From the NCBI GenBank assembly GCA_016840285.1, contig JAEOSR010000052.1, positions 1 through 24,809 on the forward strand: DNA of 24,809 nucleotides. The letters are read 5' to 3'. Source of the DNA: Candidatus Hodarchaeota archaeon. Lineage in GTDB: Archaea > Asgardarchaeota > Heimdallarchaeia > Hodarchaeales > Hodarchaeaceae. The notes beneath the pieces were generated by a model. That model was not told where the DNA came from, ran no database searches, and worked only from the letters and a program-made list of their open reading frames with translations. Positions 14,423 to 21,896 of the stretch are shown piece after piece. Both the position numbers and the translations under genes were made by a program. Numbering within the stretch: the first letter of the stretch is position 1; each line of letters starts with the position of its first letter.

Positions 14423-16261
14423 TTGAGTAGGTTGAATGACGTGACAGAAAAGGACATTCTTGTTTATAAAGATCTGATAGAAGAACTGAAAGCTGACATT
14501 ACTACTGGTATGAAAAAATTTAACATCCCTGGAGTATCTATTGCCCTTGTTGAGAAGAAAAGTATCCTCTGGACCGAAGGTTTTGGTTTTACAAGTATAT
14601 CAAGACCAACTGAAGTGACTCCTGATACTCTATTTCTTATCGGTTCCTTAGCAAAAGCATATACTGCAACAGCGTTTTTAATTGCAGTTCAAAAAGGACT
14701 AGTGGAGCTTGATGACCCCCTAAGAAAATTTTATCCTGATTTTTCTGTCAAAACACGAATCGGGGACGAAGAGCTTAACAAAATCACTTTCAGACATTTA
14801 TTAACTCATTATAGTGGATTACAGCACAATTCATTTATTTATGATAGAAACGGTAATTTTCTATCATTTGAAGACTATATAAAACGAAGTAAAGACACTT
14901 GGTTGAAATATCCAGTAGGGACAAGACATAGTTATTCCAATATTGCATATGATCTTGTTGCGTTTGCATTACAGGAAATAACAGGTGAGCCATTCGAAGA
15001 TTTTGTTGAAGATGAGATCTATTCTCCATTAGGAATGAGAAACAGTTGTGTAGGGACGGCCAAAGCACTACAATTTGGAGAGAGATTGGCCAGAGGGCAT
15101 ATTGGGGAAAGGGAGACCCCGATTGAGCACAATTTAGGCCCAGAACTGGCATCTGGTTGTCAATATTCAACAGTTAGAGATATGGCTAATTATCTGAGAT
15201 TTCATTTCAATAAAGGGAAAGTTAACGGGAATCAATTACTGAAAGAAGAATTATTAACTGAAATGTACTCTCCTCCTAATCTGGTGAACCATCAACTCAT
15301 TGCTATTGGAATGGGAATTGGAGTAGTACGAAGTAGATATGGTGGGCATTTAAGCTTGAGTTTTTTTGGCGATGGACCAGGTTATTGCTGTTCCCATATT
15401 TTCTTACCTGAAATTGGGGTTGGAATGCTGATGCAGACAAATCAAGTAGAAAACACAATTCTTTTTCAAAGAGACATTATAATAAAAGCTATGACCTACA
15501 TCGTTGAAACTAAACTTGAAAAAGAACTCGATGATATCAACATAAATGACAGGATTGGGAAACGAAATTCTATCAGTTTAAGTGAAACTCATTTAAGAAA
15601 CCTAGAGGGTAGATACATTTCAAGGATGCTTAATGTTGATTTTCTCTTGAAAAATTCTACAATGACTTTAAATCTTAGAGGGAAGGATATCCAATTAAAT
15701 GCTCATTCAAAAACAGAATTCTCATCTCCAGAGACTCCAATAGTTAAGTTTAGACTAAATCCCAATAATAAACCACAAACCATTACAATTCTTGATTCTC
15801 AAGGTAGTCTTACCATGTGTGATTATGATCACAGCCCTACAGATGAATTTGGCCCTAATAGGGACGAATGGAAGAAATTTGAAGGCTTTTATTCTGTTAA
15901 CTTCTTTGATACGATTTATTATGTCGCTTTCTTAGTTGAAAACGGTTATCCAAAAGTGATTTCCAACTGGGGGTTGAATAGTAGATTACATGAATACCGA
16001 CCAAGTATTTTCTTCACTGCTGATGGATTGGTCTTTTCTTTCGAAAATGATAATGTAATAATGGATAATTCTATCGTCAAAAGGATTGAATTATCATTAG
16101 ATGATCTAGAACTGCAAATTAAAAATGACCCTGAAAATCCAAAATTTACGAAACCTAGCTTGCAGAATCTTACTGAAATTCTTAAAATAGCAAATAAACT
16201 CGATGAAGCAGAAAAGATTGTCACGGTGACAAAGAAGTTATTCCTGGAAGAGAATAAGTGA
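14423..16261 (+). CDS. Class C beta-lactamase-like serine hydrolase, two-domain
   Basis: The 612-residue protein has an N-terminal penicillin-binding/beta-lactamase fold. The nucleophile motif is S75-L-A-K78 and the second motif is Y171-S-N173. The usual third motif (H/K-x-G before GGPGF) appears as FFGDGPGYCC, so the basic residue is missing. From about residue 400 a beta-rich C-terminal part follows, as in DUF3471-like extensions, and then a helical tail. No signal peptide is evident, suggesting a cytoplasmic enzyme. Family members are peptidases or esterases, and antibiotic hydrolysis should not be assumed. Start codons are uncertain: TTG 14423, TTG 14432 and GTG 14441 are all in frame. 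A PIN remnant overlaps its stop codon by four bases. Confidence 0.82.
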   Translation: MSRLNDVTEKDILVYKDLIEELKADITTGMKKFNIPGVSIALVEKKSILWTEGFGFTSISRPTEVTPDTLFLIGSLAKAYTATAFLIAVQKGLVELDDPLRKFYPDFSVKTRIGDEELNKITFRHLLTHYSGLQHNSFIYDRNGNFLSFEDYIKRSKDTWLKYPVGTRHSYSNIAYDLVAFALQEITGEPFEDFVEDEIYSPLGMRNSCVGTAKALQFGERLARGHIGERETPIEHNLGPELASGCQYSTVRDMANYLRFHFNKGKVNGNQLLKEELLTEMYSPPNLVNHQLIAIGMGIGVVRSRYGGHLSLSFFGDGPGYCCSHIFLPEIGVGMLMQTNQVENTILFQRDIIIKAMTYIVETKLEKELDDININDRIGKRNSISLSETHLRNLEGRYISRMLNVDFLLKNSTMTLNLRGKDIQLNAHSKTEFSSPETPIVKFRLNPNNKPQTITILDSQGSLTMCDYDHSPTDEFGPNRDEWKKFEGFYSVNFFDTIYYVAFLVENGYPKVISNWGLNSRLHEYRPSIFFTADGLVFSFENDNVIMDNSIVKRIELSLDDLELQIKNDPENPKFTKPSLQNLTEILKIANKLDEAEKIVTVTKKLFLEENK

Positions 16262-16434
16262 CCTACCTAGTAATCTACAAGAAGAAACAAGGATTGCAAT
16301 TAGCTGAATGGCCAAAAAAACCTCTTAGTTTCACTAATTGTACAATTATAACTTACATGGAATCAGAAAAAATCGATTTCCTTGTTACGTTTGATACTGA
16401 ATTTGATGGATTAGCAAATATCGTAAAAATTTGA
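16258..16434 (+). pseudogene. C-terminal remnant of a PIN-domain protein
   Basis: A 58-codon frame opens with GTG overlapping the TGA of the hydrolase gene (GTGA) and ends with FLVTFDTEFDGLANIVKI. The pattern LSFTNCTIITYMESEKID followed by LVTFDTEFDG matches the end of VapC-like PIN ribonucleases, where it normally reads F-T-D and supplies a metal-binding Asp. Here that Asp is Asn, and the N-terminal half with the first catalytic Asp is absent; a TAA lies immediately upstream in frame. It is best read as a decayed toxin/nuclease gene. No antitoxin is visible. Confidence 0.6.
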
Positions 16435-16463
16435 TTCCTTTTTATTATCATATTTTCTATCAT

Positions 16464-16480
16464 AACCAGCCTTTTACGAA
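16464..16480 (-). repeat. 3' motif copy 3
   Basis: On the minus strand TTCGTAAAAGGCTGGTTA lies about 134 bases beyond the stop codon of the minus-strand gene ending at 16614. It also lies 30 bases after the PIN remnant, on the opposite strand. The remaining sequence of the 16435-16613 stretch shows no gene. Confidence 0.5.
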
Positions 16481-16613
16481 ATCAAAGAGTGATTTTTCCT
16501 TACATCAGGTTTTATTTTTCGATTGAGGACTTTTTTCCATTATTGTGTGGGCTTTCAAGCATATTTTTGCAGAATTTTCTCATAAAAGGCCTGGTTCTGT
16601 CTATTGTTAAGGA

Positions 16614-17030
16614 TTATTTAAGGATTAAAGATATGAGGAAAAAAAATGCAAATAAGACAATATCTATAATCCAAAACAAAGGAATTGAGAAAGTTACACC
16701 TAAGAAATCCCATAGGGGAGTCCAGAGAATAAATTTTCCAGAGACAATACCATAACTAATAATGTGTGCAATATCTTCAAGAAATTGTGCTAGAAACGCC
16801 AGTCCTATAATCAAAATCCAATCTTCTTTTTTTTGTGTTACCAACGGAATAATAGCTAATATCATTAGAATAGTAATAGTAAAGACTATCCAATAAGGAA
16901 TATAGATTTCCCAACTACCTTTATTTTCAAAAACATAAGCATTCATACCTTCAGATAAACCAAGCATTATAATAGTGCCTATAATCCATATAATTATTCT
17001 TCTCTCTTTATAGAACCTGAATTCAAACAT
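16614..17030 (-). CDS. Four-helix membrane protein, function unknown
   Basis: The 138-residue protein has four hydrophobic helices (about residues 11-32, 43-64, 70-90 and 113-136) and very short loops. Helix 3 contains polar residues (FLAQFLEDIAHII), which could bind an ion or cofactor, but no named family is recognised. The start is very well supported. AAAGGAGGT lies seven bases before the ATG, and a TATA-like box lies about 34-44 bases upstream. It is a single-gene unit between the PIN remnant and the tnpB remnant. Confidence 0.7.
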   Translation of the reverse strand: MFEFRFYKERRIIIWIIGTIIMLGLSEGMNAYVFENKGSWEIYIPYWIVFTITILMILAIIPLVTQKKEDWILIIGLAFLAQFLEDIAHIISYGIVSGKFILWTPLWDFLGVTFSIPLFWIIDIVLFAFFFLISLILK

Positions 17031-17063
17031 GAAGCAAACCTCCTTTTGATTAAGGTTAAATTT

Positions 17064-17074
17064 TATTTAAATAG
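17064..17074 (-). promoter_or_regulatory. TATA-like box of the four-helix membrane protein gene
   Basis: On the minus strand CTATTTAAATAAAA lies about 34-44 bases upstream of the ATG at 17030. A start site 25 bases downstream would leave a short leader containing the AAAGGAGGT ribosome binding site. Confidence 0.45.
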
Positions 17075-17159
17075 TCTCTTCTCAATTTATTACTTTCTAG
17101 AAATCTATACTCACTTCTTCCTACAACATTGAATCTATGATAACCAATAACATGATTTA

Positions 17160-17171
17160 ACGAAATTTCGT
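17160..17171. repeat. 12-base perfect palindrome ACGAAATTTCGT
   Basis: The palindrome stands alone in AT-rich DNA about 55 bases before the tnpB remnant and 90 bases behind the TATA-like box at 17064-17074. It could be an operator or a trace of the left side of the insertion. Confidence 0.3.
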
Positions 17172-17226
17172 AATAGATCTTAATATGACGCAAGATCCAG
17201 AGAATTTTTTAAATAGAGTATGATGA

Positions 17227-17346
17227 AATTCTAGTGAAAATCAAACAATAGAATTCGTCGTTGAGAGTTCCCCAGAGACGTTAAACGCTTGTGGAGAGTT
17301 GGTAAGACCTGGAACTCCTGGGCACGACTCTATGAATCAAGAATGA
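17227..17346 (+). pseudogene. tnpB: 3' remnant of an IS200/IS605-family tnpB
   Basis: The frame between a TGA at 17224 and the TGA at 17344 encodes the characteristic extreme C terminus of archaeal TnpB: FVVESSPETLNACGELVRPG, then GHDSMNQE. The ESSPETLNACGE and SMNQE elements are typical of TnpB tails just after the zinc ribbon. Everything upstream (RuvC core and most of the zinc finger) is missing. Base composition is clearly more GC-rich than the flanks. It is a dead fragment of an insertion sequence. Confidence 0.7.
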
Positions 17347-17410
17347 GCTGTTTTTATCGTTCGTGATAAAAGCCTAGGTATCACGGAACGGTTCGTCGTC
17401 AAGCTAGCAA
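17251..17410 (+). ncRNA. Omega-RNA / IS605 right-end-like structured region (remnant)
   Basis: In intact elements the guide (omega) RNA overlaps the end of tnpB and runs to the right end. Here the tnpB tail is followed by a perfect hairpin (TTTTATC 17352-17358, GATAAAA 17365-17371, six-base loop) and then AGCCTAGGTATCACGGAACG and GGTTCGTC. This resembles the conserved scaffold and right-end segment of archaeal elements. The similarity is from memory of the general pattern. Without TnpB in cis it could only act with a TnpB encoded elsewhere. Confidence 0.4.
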
Positions 17411-17683
17411 TCTATTGTTCATAGTTTCGAAAAACCATCGCCATCTCCTCATATCTGGAGTTATGGATCCAATTTCTGACTATAACTAATTCCATTTCTT
17501 TCTTTTTCTAAAGAGTAATCTTTATCCATGGGTTCTGAAACGGGCCAGAAAATAACTATTCTAGCTTATCAACCCAGCTTTTTGCGAAATTGGGAATGGA
17601 AATCTGTTTTTCAATCTTAAAATTTTTCGTACTCAAACATTTACAGATAAATCCTTACAATTCAGCCATGGACGACAGTCTTT
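17411..17683. other. Spacer between the tnpB remnant and the methyltransferase
   Basis: No gene is supported. A 29-codon frame at about 17528-17617 is probably chance. The stretch contains 3' motif copy 4 (17571-17589). A weak partial copy (TTTCGTAAAAAGACTG, minus strand) overlaps the methyltransferase stop codon. Confidence 0.4.
17571..17589 (-). repeat. 3' motif copy 4
   Basis: On the minus strand TTTCGCAAAAAGCTGGGTT lies about 95 bases beyond the end of the minus-strand methyltransferase gene. Confidence 0.5.
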
Positions 17684-18259
17684 TTACGAAATTTTTACAG
17701 CTTTTAGGAAAAACCATTTTTGATGATTTACTTTTACTTCAACTTGAAATTTCGCATTTTTGAGTATTTGTTTGATTTCTGATAAACTACGCGTCTTTAT
17801 TCTTGACCCATATGCTGTTCTTATTTTTTTACCATTTGGTAAGGTAACTGATAATCGTATAATGAATAGCCCTGTATTTTCTGATATTTTCGCATCCCAT
17901 ATCCAAAACTCTCCGTTATTCTTTAAAACCCGAAATACTTCTTCACATACTTTTTTGAAATTTTCAATTGACATATACATTCCACTGAAAAAAGCGGTAG
18001 CATTGTCAAAGTAACCAGTATCATATTCAAGACTAGTTGCGTTAGCTAAAACCCACTTAGAGGCTGGTGATTTTGATCTAGCTTCATCTATCTCTTCTTG
18101 GTGTTTGTCAATCACCGTAACATTATCTTTTCCAATTTGTGCTATAACTCCTTCTCCACCTCCTCCAACATCTATTATAGACCCATTGGGAATTGCATCA
18201 ATGGTGATTTTTTGTGCTTGTGTGAATAATAACTTGATATAAGGCATAAATTTTTTCAA
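17684..18259 (-). CDS. SAM-dependent class I methyltransferase
   Basis: The 191-residue protein has a Rossmann-like methyltransferase core. Motif I is IIDVGGGGEG at residues 28-37. An acidic residue at the end of strand 2 (VTVIDKHQEE, D51) should bind the ribose, and LANATSLEYD near 71-80 is motif III-like. FRVLKNNGEFWIWDAKI is the typical motif of Methyltransf_11-type enzymes. The acceptor is unknown, and small molecules are the commonest targets of this group. The start is a TTG; AGGGAGG eleven bases upstream (18271-18277 on the plus strand) supports it over the ATG four codons later. It begins 27 bases after the stop of the 329-aa gene, so the two form an operon and probably act together. 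Confidence 0.82.
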   Translation of the reverse strand: MKKFMPYIKLLFTQAQKITIDAIPNGSIIDVGGGGEGVIAQIGKDNVTVIDKHQEEIDEARSKSPASKWVLANATSLEYDTGYFDNATAFFSGMYMSIENFKKVCEEVFRVLKNNGEFWIWDAKISENTGLFIIRLSVTLPNGKKIRTAYGSRIKTRSLSEIKQILKNAKFQVEVKVNHQKWFFLKAVKIS

Positions 18260-18286
18260 AGTAATTAGATCCTCCCTGAAAAATTA

Positions 18287-19276
18287 CTAATTTGAATCTA
18301 GAATTGCTTGTGGTAAATGTAAAACAAAGGTACAATTCTCATCTCCGTTAAGAATTGATGATAATAGTTGTACTTTGACAGATTGATTCAAAACGGCTTC
18401 CCAATAATTCTTAAAGTATCCTGCACTACAATTGCAAAAAATTGGTGGAATAGATTGATTTTCCTTTAAAAAAGCTTCTCGTACCCAAGGGCAATGACAG
18501 TAATAATATTGTTTTTTCTGTTCATTGGTCTCATTAAGATACTGTTTAATCATATAAGGTGTCTTTTTTATAATAACCTTATTCCCTTCACGAATACCCG
18601 TTTCAATCGATTGATCATTTTTTACATAATCGATCACTTGTTGGTCTACCTCTTGTGTATAAAACAGAGTTCCCTCTTTATGATTTTTTTCTAGTGTTTT
18701 AACATAATCTTGATGTTTAAGTTTCAAAAAATCATCAATATTCTTTGTTTTCAGGAATTGCTCACGTGGTTTTTTATAAGCCTCTGTATACTTATCACGT
18801 AATCCATTTGCAAGGAATTCAACACATTTTTTACTATCAACATTTGCAAAGAATCTCTCCATCAACTCCTTTGTGATTTCAAGCTTTTTTTGGGGGTGTG
18901 AACCTAGAGGGGGAAGTTCAATATCTTTAAAGATCAAATTTCTTATCTCTTCACCAAATTCTACAGTTAATCGTTTTGAAAAGTTTATCATAACCTCTTT
19001 TCCGTCAATAATTTCAATTGAGGCAATGGTTAATTGATTATTTTTCATATAATGACCAAAACGTACAAGAGTAAGGTAATTATCAAAAGAGTTCTTATTA
19101 TTTTCAATTAAATAAGCTGAATAACTATAAACATCGTCGTAGGTTGCATAAATAATTGACTTTTCCTGTTTAGATAGATATTTATCAAAATCGGTAATAA
19201 TATCTACTGCTGCATTAATCTTTTCGGTATCTAGGTTTCTTTTCTGCAAGAATTCAATGAATCCATCTATATCCAT
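18287..19276 (-). CDS. Protein with recombinase-like helical N terminus and CxC...CxC C-terminal domain, function unknown
   Basis: The 329-residue, soluble, Lys-rich protein has no signal peptide. Residues 1-85 are helical and resemble the SAM-like core-binding domain of tyrosine recombinases (FIEFLQKRNLDTEKINAAVD, then DDVYSYSAYLIE), but no catalytic recombinase domain follows. The C-terminal ~75 residues contain C260-H-C262-PWVREAF, C281-N-C283-SAGYFKNYWEAVL and GDENC315TFVLHLP. That resembles the C-terminal region of V4R-like, amino-thiazoline carboxylate hydrolase-like or DUF6144-type proteins, which bind small ligands or metal. This assignment is tentative. GGTGATT five bases before the ATG supports the start. 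It is the first gene of a pair with the downstream methyltransferase. Confidence 0.7.
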   Translation of the reverse strand: MDIDGFIEFLQKRNLDTEKINAAVDIITDFDKYLSKQEKSIIYATYDDVYSYSAYLIENNKNSFDNYLTLVRFGHYMKNNQLTIASIEIIDGKEVMINFSKRLTVEFGEEIRNLIFKDIELPPLGSHPQKKLEITKELMERFFANVDSKKCVEFLANGLRDKYTEAYKKPREQFLKTKNIDDFLKLKHQDYVKTLEKNHKEGTLFYTQEVDQQVIDYVKNDQSIETGIREGNKVIIKKTPYMIKQYLNETNEQKKQYYYCHCPWVREAFLKENQSIPPIFCNCSAGYFKNYWEAVLNQSVKVQLLSSILNGDENCTFVLHLPQAILDSN

Positions 19277-19405
19277 ACAATCACCAAAGATTTATAACTT
19301 TAAAACTCTAAATGACAAATATCAATGGTTATCATACATGAGGGTGTAGGATATTTTCCCAGTCACCATATTTTTTGAAAAATTTAGTAGTTTTACTGAT
19401 AATCT

Positions 19406-19445
19406 TATTGCTATGTGCAAATTCATATTGTTGTGTGCAAATTCT
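19406..19445. repeat. Two-copy 20-base tandem repeat containing TGTGCAAATTC
   Basis: TATTGCTATGTGCAAATTC and TATTGTTGTGTGCAAATTC follow one another with a period of exactly 20 bases, about two helical turns. They lie 130-170 bases upstream of the ATG at 19276. This is consistent with a two-site operator for the CxC protein/methyltransferase operon, though no regulator is known. Confidence 0.5.
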
Positions 19446-19621
19446 GGAGAAATAGCTTGTAGAATTGCTCTCATTTATTAATCTCATGTATTCTTTAATT
19501 TTACTTGATGTAATAAGGTTAAGCTAATTTTCAAGAAAATCAGTGACATTCAAGTCCAATTATGATGAAACTCAATTCAAAGGAAAAAACATTCTAAATG
19601 TGTCAAACTTTTTTTGAGGAC

Positions 19622-19640
19622 AACCAACCTTTTGCTACAC
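19622..19640 (-). repeat. 3' motif copy 5
   Basis: On the minus strand GTGTAGCAAAAGGTTGGTT lies about 77 bases beyond the metalloprotease stop codon. It matches copy 1 nearly base for base across GTGT...CAAAAGGTTGG. Confidence 0.5.
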
Positions 19641-19683
19641 AAATGCTAATCCTATCCAATATACTGGCAAGACATTATTTCTT

Positions 19684-19691
19684 AAAAAAAA
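19684..19691 (-). terminator. T8 tract after the metalloprotease gene
   Basis: Eight consecutive T residues on the minus strand, 25 bases beyond the stop codon at 19717, fit an archaeal terminator. TTTTATTTTTTTT broadens the signal. Confidence 0.5.
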
Positions 19692-19716
19692 TAAAAGGAA
19701 AAATTGACTATATTTT

Positions 19717-21357
19717 TCATTTCCTGTTCTTTCGAAGAAGTACAAAATGAGTACTTAAGATAATGACGACTATTACTACATTAGAACCGAATGAAATTCC
19801 TACTGTAGTTTCTATAGTTGTTAGGGGTATACTAGTAGTATTAGTAGTATTAGTTGGGGTAGGTGTCTGAATTATGGAGATTTCGAGATTTGTCAAAGGT
19901 CCAAGTCCATAATTGGGACGGGTTACAATAGGTGTCTGGTTCAACATATAAGTGGTTATTATATATGCTACATCAATTGAATTCCCTAGAAGGTGATCAG
20001 TGACATGAGTATCCCCTTCATCATGGAGATTTTGGTGAATATGCCAGCCAAAAGCGTCATGGAAAGCAATGGAAACACCTATTGTTTGATCTGAAGCCTT
20101 TTTAATTTTTATCGTAAAATTATTAGGAGGGGATTCCAGTTTATGGATGTGGAAACCATAGTAACGAAGTGAAATAGTTTCATTAGCAACAGGAAGCTCA
20201 TGAACAAGATCATATCTGGAGATTCGGACATCTAGATTCTCAAAGCCGTAGAGGTTGTTATTAAATCCTAGCTCATCAATTGTTACGGTTGTGATCCAAT
20301 TCAGATAGAGGTCATTGAATGTGATATTATGACCAGCTGCTTGCAGAACGCTTTCAATTCCTTGAGGGCCATCAACTGGTTCTATTATCAGGTTTTGGAG
20401 GATCTCCACCCCATAGTGTTCAGCGATATAGAAAGCAAACAGATATCCGCCTCCGTAATCAATAGCTCTAGTTAATCCTTCCTCACTATCATAATTAAAA
20501 TATAGAAGAGAATCTTCAGGATGTGAAAGAAAATCAGTGACTCGGGGGCTGAGGTTGTCAGAAGAACCTAGGTACCCGCTATGATACATGGCATATTCTG
20601 CTAATGCTTCTAAGATGAATTGAGGTTCATCCATTTCATTGTTAAACCAAATAAGATGGTGAAATTCATGTGCAATTGCACTAAATAAACGGGAAGGACG
20701 GTAAGGCCATCTAAACAATCCAGAGTAGATATAAAACATTTCACACTGGTTCGAATAATCCAATATTTGCTCATTTCTCTGGGAATAGTAACAAATAGGT
20801 TCATGACAAAGCAAAATAATAATTCTAGGATCACCATCAATATCCCCTAATGTTCCATTGGGATGTCCAGCTAAATCAGTGACTCGAGGATAAGTTGTGT
20901 TATCAAATTCATCGCGGATAGTCTCTGATTGTACAATCGCAACTGATTCTCCTAGTTCTGATATTCCACTATTTTCCATGAAGATATAGCTATACTTTCC
21001 TATCGCAAGTATGGTTGCATTTATTTCATAATGTGTTAAAGTGGTGAAATCCCAAATCCAGAAGGTTCGCTGACCTCCCACTTCCTGCAATTCTTGGTTC
21101 TGAATTGAATTTCGCATAATCTGAGAAGAATGAATTGAATAGTTCTGCAGATCACAATTATCTTGCTTGAAAATGGTATTTTTTTCAGAGTGCGTTTGAA
21201 AATTAGCCTCCTTTGGTTTCTGAGTAAATTGAACCCAGGTTGTATCACACATAGTAAATGTACCACTTAAGGTAAAGAAACTTATAATTAACGCAATAGA
21301 TAGGCTAAGAGGAATCATTAATTGTATTTTATCCTGATATTTCTTAAAAATTAACAT
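19717..21357 (-). CDS. Membrane-anchored extracellular zinc metalloprotease-like protein (HEFHH)
   Basis: The 546-residue protein has an N-terminal hydrophobic segment (about residues 12-36) acting as a signal or anchor. A large extracytoplasmic domain follows, then a Thr/Pro-rich stalk (about 490-516), a C-terminal membrane helix and a basic tail RKNRK. The motif AIAHEFHHLIWF gives H230-E231-x-x-H234, the zinc site of gluzincins. The downstream glutamates in ILEALAEYA (E250 or E254) are suitable third ligands, resembling M30-type (hyicolysin-like) or related peptidases. It is probably a cell-surface protease facing outward. GAGGTGA six bases before the ATG supports the start. It is divergent from the propeller protein gene, and a surface subtilisin is nearby. 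Confidence 0.8.
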   Translation of the reverse strand: MLIFKKYQDKIQLMIPLSLSIALIISFFTLSGTFTMCDTTWVQFTQKPKEANFQTHSEKNTIFKQDNCDLQNYSIHSSQIMRNSIQNQELQEVGGQRTFWIWDFTTLTHYEINATILAIGKYSYIFMENSGISELGESVAIVQSETIRDEFDNTTYPRVTDLAGHPNGTLGDIDGDPRIIILLCHEPICYYSQRNEQILDYSNQCEMFYIYSGLFRWPYRPSRLFSAIAHEFHHLIWFNNEMDEPQFILEALAEYAMYHSGYLGSSDNLSPRVTDFLSHPEDSLLYFNYDSEEGLTRAIDYGGGYLFAFYIAEHYGVEILQNLIIEPVDGPQGIESVLQAAGHNITFNDLYLNWITTVTIDELGFNNNLYGFENLDVRISRYDLVHELPVANETISLRYYGFHIHKLESPPNNFTIKIKKASDQTIGVSIAFHDAFGWHIHQNLHDEGDTHVTDHLLGNSIDVAYIITTYMLNQTPIVTRPNYGLGPLTNLEISIIQTPTPTNTTNTTSIPLTTIETTVGISFGSNVVIVVIILSTHFVLLRKNRK

Positions 21358-21896
21358 TATTCAGTCACCTCAAGACAAATTATCTGCCGTGTATAGGTAA
21401 TATTGATTTAAAACTTCACTCCAGCCCTAATTGATAAATGTGTAAGCAATGTGAGACCTTCAAAAGGATATATTAGTTCAGACCTAACTAAGTCTTGAAA
21501 ATAAATCACATGTTTAATAACCTACATTTTAGAACGAGGAGTTCAATTTTTAGAGCAGCTCAGAATAATTCTTTGAAAGATATAAGATTGAATGAATTCT
21601 GTAGAAATAGCTTTTATAATTTGAAAAAACAGATAATCTTTTCTCGAAAACAGGTGGATCTTCATTTATCAGATTTAAAAAGCATTCTGAAGAATTTCAG
21701 ATGCAGAAACTTGCGATTAACCTTTCCCCGAGTCCCAGAAGTTCCTCTCCTTGTAGTTAGGTCTTTTACTTGAGTCTTACTTGCAGTAACCATATTCCTT
21801 TTTTTAAACTTCTATTGGCTAGATTTTGTTGTTCTATTAGATCAATCTCGCTTGCTGTGCGTTTAAATTATAATCACTTGAGCACTAGAACGGTAA
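21358..21896. other. Long divergent spacer with a distant 10-base inverted repeat
   Basis: Two overlapping open frames here lack coding character (no ribosome binding site, biased toward Arg/Asn/Phe) and I do not call them. GACCTAACTA at 21481-21490 and TAGTTAGGTC at 21754-21763 form a perfect inverted repeat 263 bases apart, which could mark a small decayed insertion. Confidence 0.35.
21862..21870 (+). promoter_or_regulatory. TATA-like box of the propeller protein gene
   Basis: TTTAAATTA lies about 30-38 bases upstream of the ATG codons at 21900 and 21906, a normal archaeal distance for a nearly leaderless transcript. Confidence 0.45.

Larger units (their letters stand above)
19277..19716. 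other. Control region upstream of the CxC protein gene
   Basis: No gene is seen in these 440 bases. They contain a two-copy 20-base tandem repeat (19406-19445), 3' motif copy 5 and a T-tract terminator for the metalloprotease gene. Confidence 0.45.

Noticed and set aside
14835..15170. Minus-strand frame inside the beta-lactamase-like gene
   Set aside because: It lies wholly within the conserved catalytic region of the opposite strand and shows no family features.
16489..16755. Plus-strand frame of 88 codons overlapping the four-helix membrane protein
   Set aside because: The minus-strand gene has a perfect AAAGGAGGT site and a TATA-like box. This frame has neither, and half of it is antisense to that gene.
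21495..21773. Plus-strand frame of 92 codons in the divergent spacer
   Set aside because: No ribosome binding site, no recognisable domain and an Arg/Asn/Phe-heavy composition typical of random AT-rich DNA.
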